In this document: in pieces, positions 56,183-64,000 of the stretch
Position numbering within the stretch: position 1 is the first letter of the stretch
Layout: each line of letters starts with the position of its first letter
DNA from: Oleispira antarctica RB-8
GTDB taxonomy: Bacteria; Pseudomonadota; Gammaproteobacteria; Pseudomonadales; Oceanobacteraceae
NCBI GenBank assembly: GCA_000967895.1
Contig: FO203512.1
Coordinates: forward strand, 2,875,350-2,939,349
DNA length: 64,000 bases
Direction of reading: 5' to 3'
Made by a program: the position numbers and the translations under genes
Notes under the pieces: model-generated
The model's database searches: none
What the model was told of the DNA's origin: nothing
The model's input: only the letters and a program-made list of their open reading frames with translations

Positions 56183-57541
56183 ATGAGCCAGGATGATCGT
56201 TTCTTTCAGGATAACAATGCTACGGACGATGACAGTGACCGTACCGTATTCATTTCGCGCCCGGCGAGCAATCGTCAGCGTAACCGTGCAAGCTCACCAC
56301 CGCCAGCACAACCTGCGTTTAGTCAGCAACAACCTGTGCCGCCTCCAATGCAACAGTCTCGATCAATATCTGAAGTATCTCTGCACTCAGACGTCAACGT
56401 TATTGTTTCAGCGGCAACTCCTCTACTAACGCTGGGCATTAACGTTCGTTCGATGAGTCATCACCCAGACCCTAAAGCCCTTTATCAACAAATAGCCGAA
56501 AGTTTGAAAAATATCGACTTGCAGCTAAAAAATCAAGGACTGCCAAAAGAATCGATCATTAGCGCACGCTATATAATTTGTGCCTATTTAGATGAAATGG
56601 TTATGTCGACACCTTGGGGTGGGCAAAGTCTATGGGCCACTCGTAATCTGTTAATGACTTTTCATAAGAATAATCAAGGGGGTGCTCAATTTTTTGAAAT
56701 TATTAAACTGCTAACCCAAAGCCCCGCGATGAATCTTGATTTAATAGAGCTGTGCTACCTCGTTTTGGATTTAGGTTTTCAAGGCCGTTATCGTATTAGT
56801 GATACGGGTTCCATTGAAATTGCCAGCATTCAAGATAACTTATATCAAATCATCTCAACTTACCGTCCAGCTCCTGTTAAACAGCTTTCTAATCATTGGC
56901 GTGGCGCGATCAATGACCAGAAAAAGAGTCTGTCGGGTAATAATCGACTATTCATAACAGCAGGTATTGCACTGTTAATAACCGCCATCGTCTTTACCTT
57001 ATTTTTAATGCTGCTTAGTCAAAAATCAGATCCAGTAGCGATTAAAGCAGCATCAGTTGCGAGTAACTTACAGCCCATTGTTAGAAACAACCGACCGATC
57101 AAGCGCACAACACACTTAAGCTACATTCGCGATCAATTAAACCATGACATCACCCAGAAAAACTTGTCTGTTGAAGATATTTCAGGCGGCGTTCGTATCA
57201 TTGTTTTTGGATCTAACTTATTCAAATCATCGACTGCCAAGCTCACAAGACAAAAAGAAATAACGGTTGCTAATATTATTGCCACCTTAAAAAACACACC
57301 AGGCTTCATCCAGATAACCGGGCATACCGATGATATTCCCATTAGAACATTACAATTTCCTTCTAATTGGGAACTCTCAAAAAAACGTGCAGATGAAATC
57401 GTGAAACTGCTTCAAAAGCAGATGCCCGATAGAGAAATTGTTGGTGAAGGTGTGGCTGATTCAGCGCCAATTGTACCCAACAATTCAAGAGAAAATAGAG
57501 CGATCAACCGTCGAATCGAAATTAACTTATATACGATATAA
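56183..57541 (+). CDS. tssL: TssL (DotU/IcmH-like) with fused OmpA peptidoglycan-binding domain
   Basis: 452 residues. A proline/glutamine-rich N-terminus precedes the DotU cytoplasmic domain (VSAATPLLTLGINVRSM, ARYIICAYLDEMVMSTPWGG, QGRYRI). One membrane helix follows (about residues 253-277). The C-terminal OmpA domain (about 335-452) has ITGHTDDIPI, NWELSKKRADEIVKLL and ENRAINRRIEI. This is the extended TssL form that holds the membrane complex to peptidoglycan by itself; minimal TssL proteins need a separate partner such as TagL. Confidence 0.95.
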   Translation: MSQDDRFFQDNNATDDDSDRTVFISRPASNRQRNRASSPPPAQPAFSQQQPVPPPMQQSRSISEVSLHSDVNVIVSAATPLLTLGINVRSMSHHPDPKALYQQIAESLKNIDLQLKNQGLPKESIISARYIICAYLDEMVMSTPWGGQSLWATRNLLMTFHKNNQGGAQFFEIIKLLTQSPAMNLDLIELCYLVLDLGFQGRYRISDTGSIEIASIQDNLYQIISTYRPAPVKQLSNHWRGAINDQKKSLSGNNRLFITAGIALLITAIVFTLFLMLLSQKSDPVAIKAASVASNLQPIVRNNRPIKRTTHLSYIRDQLNHDITQKNLSVEDISGGVRIIVFGSNLFKSSTAKLTRQKEITVANIIATLKNTPGFIQITGHTDDIPIRTLQFPSNWELSKKRADEIVKLLQKQMPDREIVGEGVADSAPIVPNNSRENRAINRRIEINLYTI

Positions 57542-57543
57542 AT

Positions 57544-60500
57544 ATGATGAATAGATTAAAGAGTTTTTTCAGCAGTCCTTGGACAATCGGCATCTTTTTA
57601 TTAATTATTTTTGCCGTATTTGTATTTCTAATAGGCCCATTGATTAGCATTGGTGAATGGAATCCTTTATCAGATTCTACAAATCAGTGGCTAACCATTT
57701 TTGTCGTAGCATTATTTTGGTTAATTAAAAGACTTGTCTCCATTATTGTCACGAACAAAAAAGAACAAGGCATGGTCGAAGCAATTGTAGAGGACAACTC
57801 TAGCGATGATATTAATCAAGAAGAGTTAAAAGTCCTACAAAGCCGTTTCTCCGAAGCCATGGCACTATTGAATAAAGGAACGGGGTTTTTTAAGAAAAAA
57901 TTAAACCTTTATTCCTTACCTTGGTACATCATAATTGGCCCTCCTGGTAGCGGTAAAACAACGGCGCTGATCAACTCTGGTCTCAAGTTCCCCCTTACTG
58001 AAAGCACCGGTAAACAGTCTATTGAAGGCGTTGGTGGTACGCGGAATTGTGATTGGTGGTTTACCGATCAGGCCGTAATGATCGATACCGCTGGTCGTTA
58101 TGTGACCCAAGACAGCAATCAAGATACTGATAGCAGCGGTTGGTTAAATTTCTTATCTCTCTTAAAGAAGTACCGTAAGCGCCAACCTATTAATGGTGCT
58201 TTTGTTACCATCAGTGCCAGCGATTTATTACTACAAACACCTCATCAGCGCCAGCAGCACACTGCTGCCATAAAAATGCGGATTCAAGAGTTGCATACTC
58301 AATTGGGAATAAACTTTCCAATTTACGTCATGATCACAAAGTCAGACTTAATCAGCGGCTTTAGTGAGTTTTTCTCTAATCTTGATCAAGAAGATCGTAA
58401 ACAAGTTTGGGGGACCACTTTTTTACTGAATGACCAAAATCATCCTTGCCACACATTCGAAGAAGAATTTGATGCTTTAGTGCATCGCCTACAAGAGCAA
58501 TCTCTAGGTCGTGTTAATACTGAAAAGTCAATTGAGCGTCGAGCGGCGATTATTGGCTTCCCGAAACAACTGCAGTTACTAAAGTCTGAGTTAAATGAGT
58601 TTTTGTCTGACATTTTTGAAAACACCCATTATGAAAAAGAAACGATGCTGCGGGGTGTTTACTTTACTAGCGGTACTCAAGAAGGAATGCCCATTGATCG
58701 CCTAGTGAATCAACTAGCCTACAATCAGCAGCAAAGTGCGAATCAATCCACGGGAAAAAGTTACTTTATTTCTGACATGTTAATAAAAGTCGCATTTGCC
58801 GAATCCAGTTTGGCTGGACTTGACCTTAAACTCGAACAAAAACTTAGCTGGTTACGTCGCTTCTCTGGCGCAGGTCTAGTAGCAGCAACCCTTGTTGTAT
58901 CTTCAATTTGGACTGGCGGCTTTCTTTACAGTCAAGAATATATCACTGACGTCGAAAAAAATATTGATCAGTCTATCCTACAAGCTCAAAATATATCCCG
59001 CTACGAGAGCTCACCTATTAGTACGCTACCGTTATTAAACTCGTTAAAGCTAGCAGCTTTCCCCATTAATGAGCTACAGCAAGAAGAGATACGTCAAGAA
59101 CAAGCTCAAATATTTACTGCCCCTTGGTACAATAGCTTTGGTTTATCGCAGCAAGATAAGCTGGCGCAACAAACAAACAATGCTTATATAAAAACATTAA
59201 AAACGGCGTTCTATTCCCGATTGATATTAGAGCTAGAAACTATTTTAACTAAGGGTCAGCTTCCGCTTTCGCTTAAGTACATAACATTAAGAACCTATTT
59301 AATGCTAGGGTCAGAAGAGCATTACCAGGCCAGTGAAGTGATCGCATTTTTTAATGAAGTTTGGCTAAAATCTCAAAGCGCTAGCTTAACCCAACAGCAA
59401 CAAATTCAATTGTCTGAGCATATAAATATACTGTTTGCTAAACGACCATTACCGATGCCACTGACGCTAGATGGACGCCTAATTAATGAAACACGGGCTA
59501 GCTTGCAGTCAATCAGTTTCGACGAACAGATTTATGCACGAATTAAACAAAAGAACTTTGGACAGAATAACAGCGCCCTCAGCGTAAAAGGTTTTTCTAT
59601 TTTCAGAGGTGCAGGAAAATCGTTATCTGAGCTCGTATTTATTCGGAAAAGCGGACAATCTTTATCCGAAGGTTTATCACCGCTATACACAAAACCTGTC
59701 TATAAGTTCTTAATCGCTGGCGGCATTAACGACGTTGCGGATAGCGTATTAGGCGAAGCATGGGTTTATGGTGAAGATCATCCAGCCATTCAACATATGG
59801 ATCGCACAGCCATTATTGAACAAGTTAAATCTCGCTACCTGTATGACTATCGTAAGCAATATCGTGACTTGCTTGCCGATTTAGACATTATGCCATTCAC
59901 ATCTTTTGAAGAAGCGCGCCGAGTACTGGATGTAATGACCTCCCCTGCTTCGCCTTTCGTGATGCTAATGCAGTCGATAACAGCACAAACACAATTAACC
60001 AAACCCAATATCTTATTTAAGAAAACAGGTGAAGATGGTGCTTTACAACAAGCTCAAGAAACCTTGACTAAATTACTAGGAAACTCCTCAGTGGACGCTA
60101 TTGGTAATCTTGCTTCGCAACGAAAAGACATCGTAACAGAGGAATTCGCAGAGATTCATGCCCTTGTTAATGCTGATGAAGGTGAGCAAGCAGGGAATAT
60201 TATTCTTCTCGCCAACTTAGAAGAGTTAAAAAAGATCATTACCGCCATTGCCTTCGAGAATTTCGAAGGTGCTGTTCCTCCTGCCCTAGCAGATAAGGTA
60301 GGAACGGTTGCCACTAAAATAAATTACATTAGTGAAAATCAATCAAAGATCTACATTCAACCTGTCTTACAAAGCATCGTCTCGCGCAGCCTATCATTAT
60401 CGCAAAGTGGTGTAATTACTCACCTTAACCAGCTTTGGAAAGATGAAATACTCAGTTTCTGTAAAGCCGCTATTGAAAATCGCTACCCTCTTGTACAAAC

Positions 60501-61119
60501 GTCAAAAAATGATGTTCACCTTGACGATTTCTCACGCTTCTTCGGTTATACCGGCATGATGGATACTTTCTTTAATTCACACTTAAGAAAATACATCGAT
60601 ATTTCCGCGTCCCCCTGGAAAGTGCGCTCTTCACAAATGACACCAATTGTTATTTCATCTGCGGCACTTAAGACCTTCGAAACAGCAGAAAAAATTAAAC
60701 GGGCTTATTTTGCTTATGATAGTGCAGAAGCAGGCGTTGATTTCTCTCTGCGTCCAAATAGCATGAGCGCATCAATCAGCCGAACTAGTTTTAATATTAA
60801 TGGCCAAAAAGAACAATACTCTCACGGCCCCTTACTAACCAATAAAATGACTTGGCCTGGCCCAGAAGCCGAGTTTGGAGTAAGAATTAATACTCAGCAT
60901 ACCGATGGTTCCAGCAGCAGTATGGTTGAAACAGGCGTATGGGCTTGGATGAAGGTTTTGAATAAGGTTTCACTATCAGCCACATCCAAACCTGAAAAGT
61001 ATAATTTGAGATTAAATAGTAATGGTTATGAAGTACGCTATGACCTAATTGCAAGCACAAGTAACAATCCATTTGCATTATCAAAGAACCTTAAATTTAG
61101 CTGTCCTACTAGAATCTAG
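57544..61119 (+). CDS. tssM: TssM (IcmF-like) inner-membrane protein of the T6SS
   Basis: 1191 residues, normal length. Two N-terminal membrane helices (SPWTIGIFLLIIFAVFVFL and WLTIFVVALFWLIKRLV) precede the cytoplasmic NTPase domain with an intact Walker A from residue 132 (GPPGSGKTT) and DTAGRYVTQD. A third helix (GAGLVAATLVVSSIWTGGFL) leads to the periplasmic part that contacts TssJ. The C-terminal beta region (WPGPEAEFGVRI) is typical. It follows tssL by two bases. Confidence 0.96.
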   Translation: MMNRLKSFFSSPWTIGIFLLIIFAVFVFLIGPLISIGEWNPLSDSTNQWLTIFVVALFWLIKRLVSIIVTNKKEQGMVEAIVEDNSSDDINQEELKVLQSRFSEAMALLNKGTGFFKKKLNLYSLPWYIIIGPPGSGKTTALINSGLKFPLTESTGKQSIEGVGGTRNCDWWFTDQAVMIDTAGRYVTQDSNQDTDSSGWLNFLSLLKKYRKRQPINGAFVTISASDLLLQTPHQRQQHTAAIKMRIQELHTQLGINFPIYVMITKSDLISGFSEFFSNLDQEDRKQVWGTTFLLNDQNHPCHTFEEEFDALVHRLQEQSLGRVNTEKSIERRAAIIGFPKQLQLLKSELNEFLSDIFENTHYEKETMLRGVYFTSGTQEGMPIDRLVNQLAYNQQQSANQSTGKSYFISDMLIKVAFAESSLAGLDLKLEQKLSWLRRFSGAGLVAATLVVSSIWTGGFLYSQEYITDVEKNIDQSILQAQNISRYESSPISTLPLLNSLKLAAFPINELQQEEIRQEQAQIFTAPWYNSFGLSQQDKLAQQTNNAYIKTLKTAFYSRLILELETILTKGQLPLSLKYITLRTYLMLGSEEHYQASEVIAFFNEVWLKSQSASLTQQQQIQLSEHINILFAKRPLPMPLTLDGRLINETRASLQSISFDEQIYARIKQKNFGQNNSALSVKGFSIFRGAGKSLSELVFIRKSGQSLSEGLSPLYTKPVYKFLIAGGINDVADSVLGEAWVYGEDHPAIQHMDRTAIIEQVKSRYLYDYRKQYRDLLADLDIMPFTSFEEARRVLDVMTSPASPFVMLMQSITAQTQLTKPNILFKKTGEDGALQQAQETLTKLLGNSSVDAIGNLASQRKDIVTEEFAEIHALVNADEGEQAGNIILLANLEELKKIITAIAFENFEGAVPPALADKVGTVATKINYISENQSKIYIQPVLQSIVSRSLSLSQSGVITHLNQLWKDEILSFCKAAIENRYPLVQTSKNDVHLDDFSRFFGYTGMMDTFFNSHLRKYIDISASPWKVRSSQMTPIVISSAALKTFETAEKIKRAYFAYDSAEAGVDFSLRPNSMSASISRTSFNINGQKEQYSHGPLLTNKMTWPGPEAEFGVRINTQHTDGSSSSMVETGVWAWMKVLNKVSLSATSKPEKYNLRLNSNGYEVRYDLIASTSNNPFALSKNLKFSCPTRI

Positions 61120-61178
61120 CGATCCTATTAATGTTCAACTGTATAAATAATGTGAAACAAAAAGATAACGGAATAGAT

Positions 61179-62858
61179 ATGAGTAATTTAGGTTTTTTTG
61201 GCAAGATTCCTTTGACGGGTGACTTCATTCACCGTCGCATGGGCAGCGTATTTATGAACCGCTGGGATGAGTGGCTAAAGATCAATATTCTTCATAGCCA
61301 AAAGCAACTCGGGGAACGCTGGTTGCCGGTATATAGCCAAAGTCCTATGTGGCGATTTTGCATTGCGCCTGGAGTGATCGATGACAAAGCTTATCTTGGA
61401 ATAATGATTCCAAGTGTTGATTCTGTGGGTCGATACTTTCCATTAACCGTTGCCCAAGCCGTCGATCCTAAAGCAATTCCTTTCATGCTGTCAGATACGG
61501 CCAATCAATGGTTTCAAAATATCGAAGACTTACTACTCGATTTATTGGAAGGTTACGAACCCAATCTACAAGTTTTTGATGCCAAAATTGCAGCACTACA
61601 ACCTAAATGGATCGACGGTATAGAAGAAATTCCTGCGGGCCAAACATCGATGAATAAAGCTTTTAACTTACGTTTAGAAGTTAATTCAGCCGCGACCATT
61701 AATCATAGCGTATCGTCCTTTATGCTACATAATCTAATCGACTCAAAAAAAGGATTCACCTTTTGGTGGAACGAAGGATCTGAAGCTTACCAGCCAAGCA
61801 TCTTATTTTCGGATAAATTACCCGCATTGGAACAGTTCTGCGGACTGCTTGACGGCAGCTGGCATGAACATCAATGGATATCATTACCGCTATCAAGCCC
61901 AGTATTAAAGAAAAGTGATCGTATTGAGAAACCTAATGATAAATCTTTAACAGATATTGTTAAGCCAAATTTAGATAACGCCGCTCAACATGCTCAACTA
62001 GCAAACGAATTCAATAATCAACAAGCCCCCTTAGAGCCATTAAATTCTCTATCAGATTTGAATACTCATCATGCGCTAGACAGTGAGCTAGATGATATTA
62101 CAATTTCGCCATTAGTATCAGCACCTTATTTTCGTCCGCAAACATTTAAAGCAATACCTGAATCCTTCGGATTTACAGATCCAGGTAATAGCCGAAAACA
62201 AAATGAAGATGCACTATTACTCAAACCCTCTGCGGGTTTGTGGTTAGTGGCTGATGGTATGGGAGGCCATAGTTATGGCTCTTACGCCAGTCAGTTAGTT
62301 GTTAATCGCATCGCGGCGACCGACATATCGGGTAATTTAGAACAAGCACTCAATAAAATTCATATCGCACTGCAAGATGTCAATACGCATTTAATAGAGT
62401 ATGCCCAACAACAAGATCAAAGTGTCTGCGGCAGCACTGTCATTGGCATGATGATGAACAATCAAACCTGCGTCTTCTTTTGGGCCGGTGATAGTCGTTT
62501 ATATTTAGTTCGTAATCAAAAGATTATTCAATTAAGCAAAGACCACAGTGTAGAACAAGAACAAATTGATCAGGGACTTATTGAAAAAGATGATCCTAAT
62601 TTTAGTGGTAAAAATTTAATTACACGCGCCGTTGGCGGCGATCATCATTTAGCACTCGAAATCTGTTATCACCAACCGCTACCCGGTGATCAATTTTTCT
62701 TATGCTCAGATGGCGTTTATAACGAAATATCAGATCAAGAAATAGAAAATATTATTAACATGCCTAACAGTGCAAAAGAACGCTGCTTAACCATGAATGA
62801 AGAGATCATAAGCCGGGCGGCACGCGATAACTTCACCGGTATTATTGTCGAAGTTTAG
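61179..62858 (+). CDS. TagF-PppA fusion: T6SS regulator plus PP2C phosphatase
   Basis: 559 residues from the ATG at 61179 (MSNLGFFGKIPLTGDFI), which matches TagF N-termini; an upstream in-frame ATG at 61131 adds 16 residues without family similarity. The TagF domain (about 1-230) has GRYFPLTVAQA and WWNEGS. A linker follows. The PP2C domain (about 328-559) has the metal-binding motifs NSRKQNEDA, VADGMGGHSYGS, WAGDSRLY and LCSDGVYNEIS. PppA reverses PpkA phosphorylation of Fha, and TagF blocks assembly by binding Fha. The fusion therefore puts both negative regulators in one chain. Confidence 0.93.
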   Translation: MSNLGFFGKIPLTGDFIHRRMGSVFMNRWDEWLKINILHSQKQLGERWLPVYSQSPMWRFCIAPGVIDDKAYLGIMIPSVDSVGRYFPLTVAQAVDPKAIPFMLSDTANQWFQNIEDLLLDLLEGYEPNLQVFDAKIAALQPKWIDGIEEIPAGQTSMNKAFNLRLEVNSAATINHSVSSFMLHNLIDSKKGFTFWWNEGSEAYQPSILFSDKLPALEQFCGLLDGSWHEHQWISLPLSSPVLKKSDRIEKPNDKSLTDIVKPNLDNAAQHAQLANEFNNQQAPLEPLNSLSDLNTHHALDSELDDITISPLVSAPYFRPQTFKAIPESFGFTDPGNSRKQNEDALLLKPSAGLWLVADGMGGHSYGSYASQLVVNRIAATDISGNLEQALNKIHIALQDVNTHLIEYAQQQDQSVCGSTVIGMMMNNQTCVFFWAGDSRLYLVRNQKIIQLSKDHSVEQEQIDQGLIEKDDPNFSGKNLITRAVGGDHHLALEICYHQPLPGDQFFLCSDGVYNEISDQEIENIINMPNSAKERCLTMNEEIISRAARDNFTGIIVEV

Positions 62859-62922
62859 ACAAGCTATTGGATTAAAAAATTGAACATAAATAAATAGACA
62901 TACATTTAAAGGAACTAAATAA

Positions 62923-64000
62923 ATGGCGACGATTCAACGCACCGCACTCTTCGGAAAACTTAACCCGGTTATCTTTAAAGCCGCTGAAAGTGCCAGTGTA
63001 TTTTGCAAGCTTAGAAACAATCCAACCATCGAAATGGCCCATTGGATTCATCAAATATTGCAACTTGAAAATACCGACTTGCGCAAAATATTAGCGTACT
63101 TCGATATTAACAATGCCAAGCTGGCGGAAGAAGTGATCGCCTTCATGGACAACCTGCCTGTCGGTACTCGCAGCTTAATGAACTTCTCAGCCGATTTTGA
63201 AGAAACCATCGAACGTGCCTGGGTACAATCTTCATTAGCCTTCAACCAAACGCAAATCCGTTCGGGTTATTTAATTATTGGCATGCTGTCTGATAGAAAT
63301 CTGAAAAATGTTTTATGCTCTATCAGTAATGAATTCAGCAAAATCAGCGATGAGCAGCTATCCGATCAGTTTAATAAAATTGTTGAAGGTTCATGCGAAG
63401 ATAGCCTTTCTGCGAACGATGGTTTCTCTATTCCTGGTGAATCCAGCCATGCGACCGCACCGCAAATGGGTGGTACTGAAGCCCTGTCTCAATATACTGT
63501 AGACCTTACTCAGCAAGCGAGAGATGGCAAGATCGACCCGATTGTTGGCCGCGATGAAGAAATTCGTCAAATGGTTGATATTCTAATGCGTCGTCGCCAA
63601 AACAACCCACTATTAACCGGTGAAGCCGGTGTGGGTAAAACCGCTGTGGTTGAAGGCTTTGCTCACCGTATTGCCTCGGGTGATGTACCGCCACCATTAC
63701 AAAACATCAAATTATTATCATTAGACATTGGTTTATTACAAGCCGGTGCCAGCATGAAGGGTGAGTTCGAAAATCGCCTACGCTCAGTAATCGAAGAAGT
63801 ACAATCGTCAGAAACCCCCATCATAATGTTCATCGATGAAGCCCACACCTTAATTGGTGCTGGCGGCGCAGCGGGAACAGGTGATGCCGCTAACTTATTA
63901 AAACCGGCTTTAGCTCGTGGTGATTTAAGAACAATCGCAGCAACAACCTGGGCAGAATACAAAAAACACATTGAAAAAGATCCAGCCCTAACCCGTCGTT
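62923..64000 (+). CDS. tssH: TssH/ClpV AAA+ ATPase of the T6SS, 5' part
   Basis: Partial: 359 codons, running off the window end. The ATG at 62923 is preceded by AAAGGA. The N-terminal Clp-N domain (about 1-150) begins [20 protein letters not shown]. The first AAA+ domain has Walker A from residue 233 (GEAGVGKTA), a pore loop near [13 protein letters not shown], and Walker B FIDEAHT with D305 and E306. TssH unfolds contracted TssBC sheaths for reuse. It closes the run of thirteen T6SS core components found here. Confidence 0.95.
   Translation, partial: MATIQRTALFGKLNPVIFKAAESASVFCKLRNNPTIEMAHWIHQILQLENTDLRKILAYFDINNAKLAEEVIAFMDNLPVGTRSLMNFSADFEETIERAWVQSSLAFNQTQIRSGYLIIGMLSDRNLKNVLCSISNEFSKISDEQLSDQFNKIVEGSCEDSLSANDGFSIPGESSHATAPQMGGTEALSQYTVDLTQQARDGKIDPIVGRDEEIRQMVDILMRRRQNNPLLTGEAGVGKTAVVEGFAHRIASGDVPPPLQNIKLLSLDIGLLQAGASMKGEFENRLRSVIEEVQSSETPIIMFIDEAHTLIGAGGAAGTGDAANLLKPALARGDLRTIAATTWAEYKKHIEKDPALTRR

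Overview
The window looks like chromosomal DNA of a marine gammaproteobacterium. It is AT-leaning, with short intergenic gaps, E. coli-like terminators and signal peptides, a gcvT-gcvH-gcvP glycine-cleavage locus and a Vibrio/Pseudomonas-type type VI secretion system (T6SS). An Oceanospirillales-like host fits, but the genus is a guess. No rRNA, tRNA or CRISPR array was seen.

Region 1 (1-6300) is housekeeping. The 5' part of an RND-efflux adaptor gene is divergent from a TetR-type regulator over a symmetric promoter/operator region. Then come gcvT, gcvH and gcvP, with a hairpin terminator separating gcvTH from gcvP.

Region 2 (6300-15300) is a scarred accessory zone. It holds a small lipoprotein gene, a 270-bp second copy of the 3' end of gcvP, an IS3-family element (IS150 type) whose right end is cut by an IS256-family element, and a decayed oxygenase/WD40 gene. 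It also has a chemotaxis receptor and several copies, intact and broken, of three gene types: a DUF1287 (NlpC/papain-like) exported protein, a DUF4124-thioredoxin exported protein and a leucine-rich-repeat fragment.

Region 3 (15356-64000) is a T6SS locus containing all 13 core components. It has four transcription units: (i) vgrG, an unknown gene, a lipoprotein gene with a 13-G tract, and a giant mid-OmpA protein (minus); (ii) tssE-tssF-tssG (plus); (iii) ppkA-tpsB-tpsA-tssA-tssB-tssC-hcp (minus); (iv) fha-tssJ-tssK-tssL-tssM-tagF/pppA-tssH (plus, running off the window). PpkA kinase, Fha and the PppA phosphatase form a threonine-phosphorylation switch.

The most unusual part is unit (iii). 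A complete two-partner secretion pair, with an outer-membrane TpsB and a 4838-residue repeat-built TpsA, sits between ppkA and tssA. TpsA carries 17 head-to-tail 234-bp repeats of exactly equal length. Together with the G13 tract and a hexanucleotide array in fha, this makes the T6SS locus rich in slippage- and recombination-prone sequence in surface or effector-linked genes.
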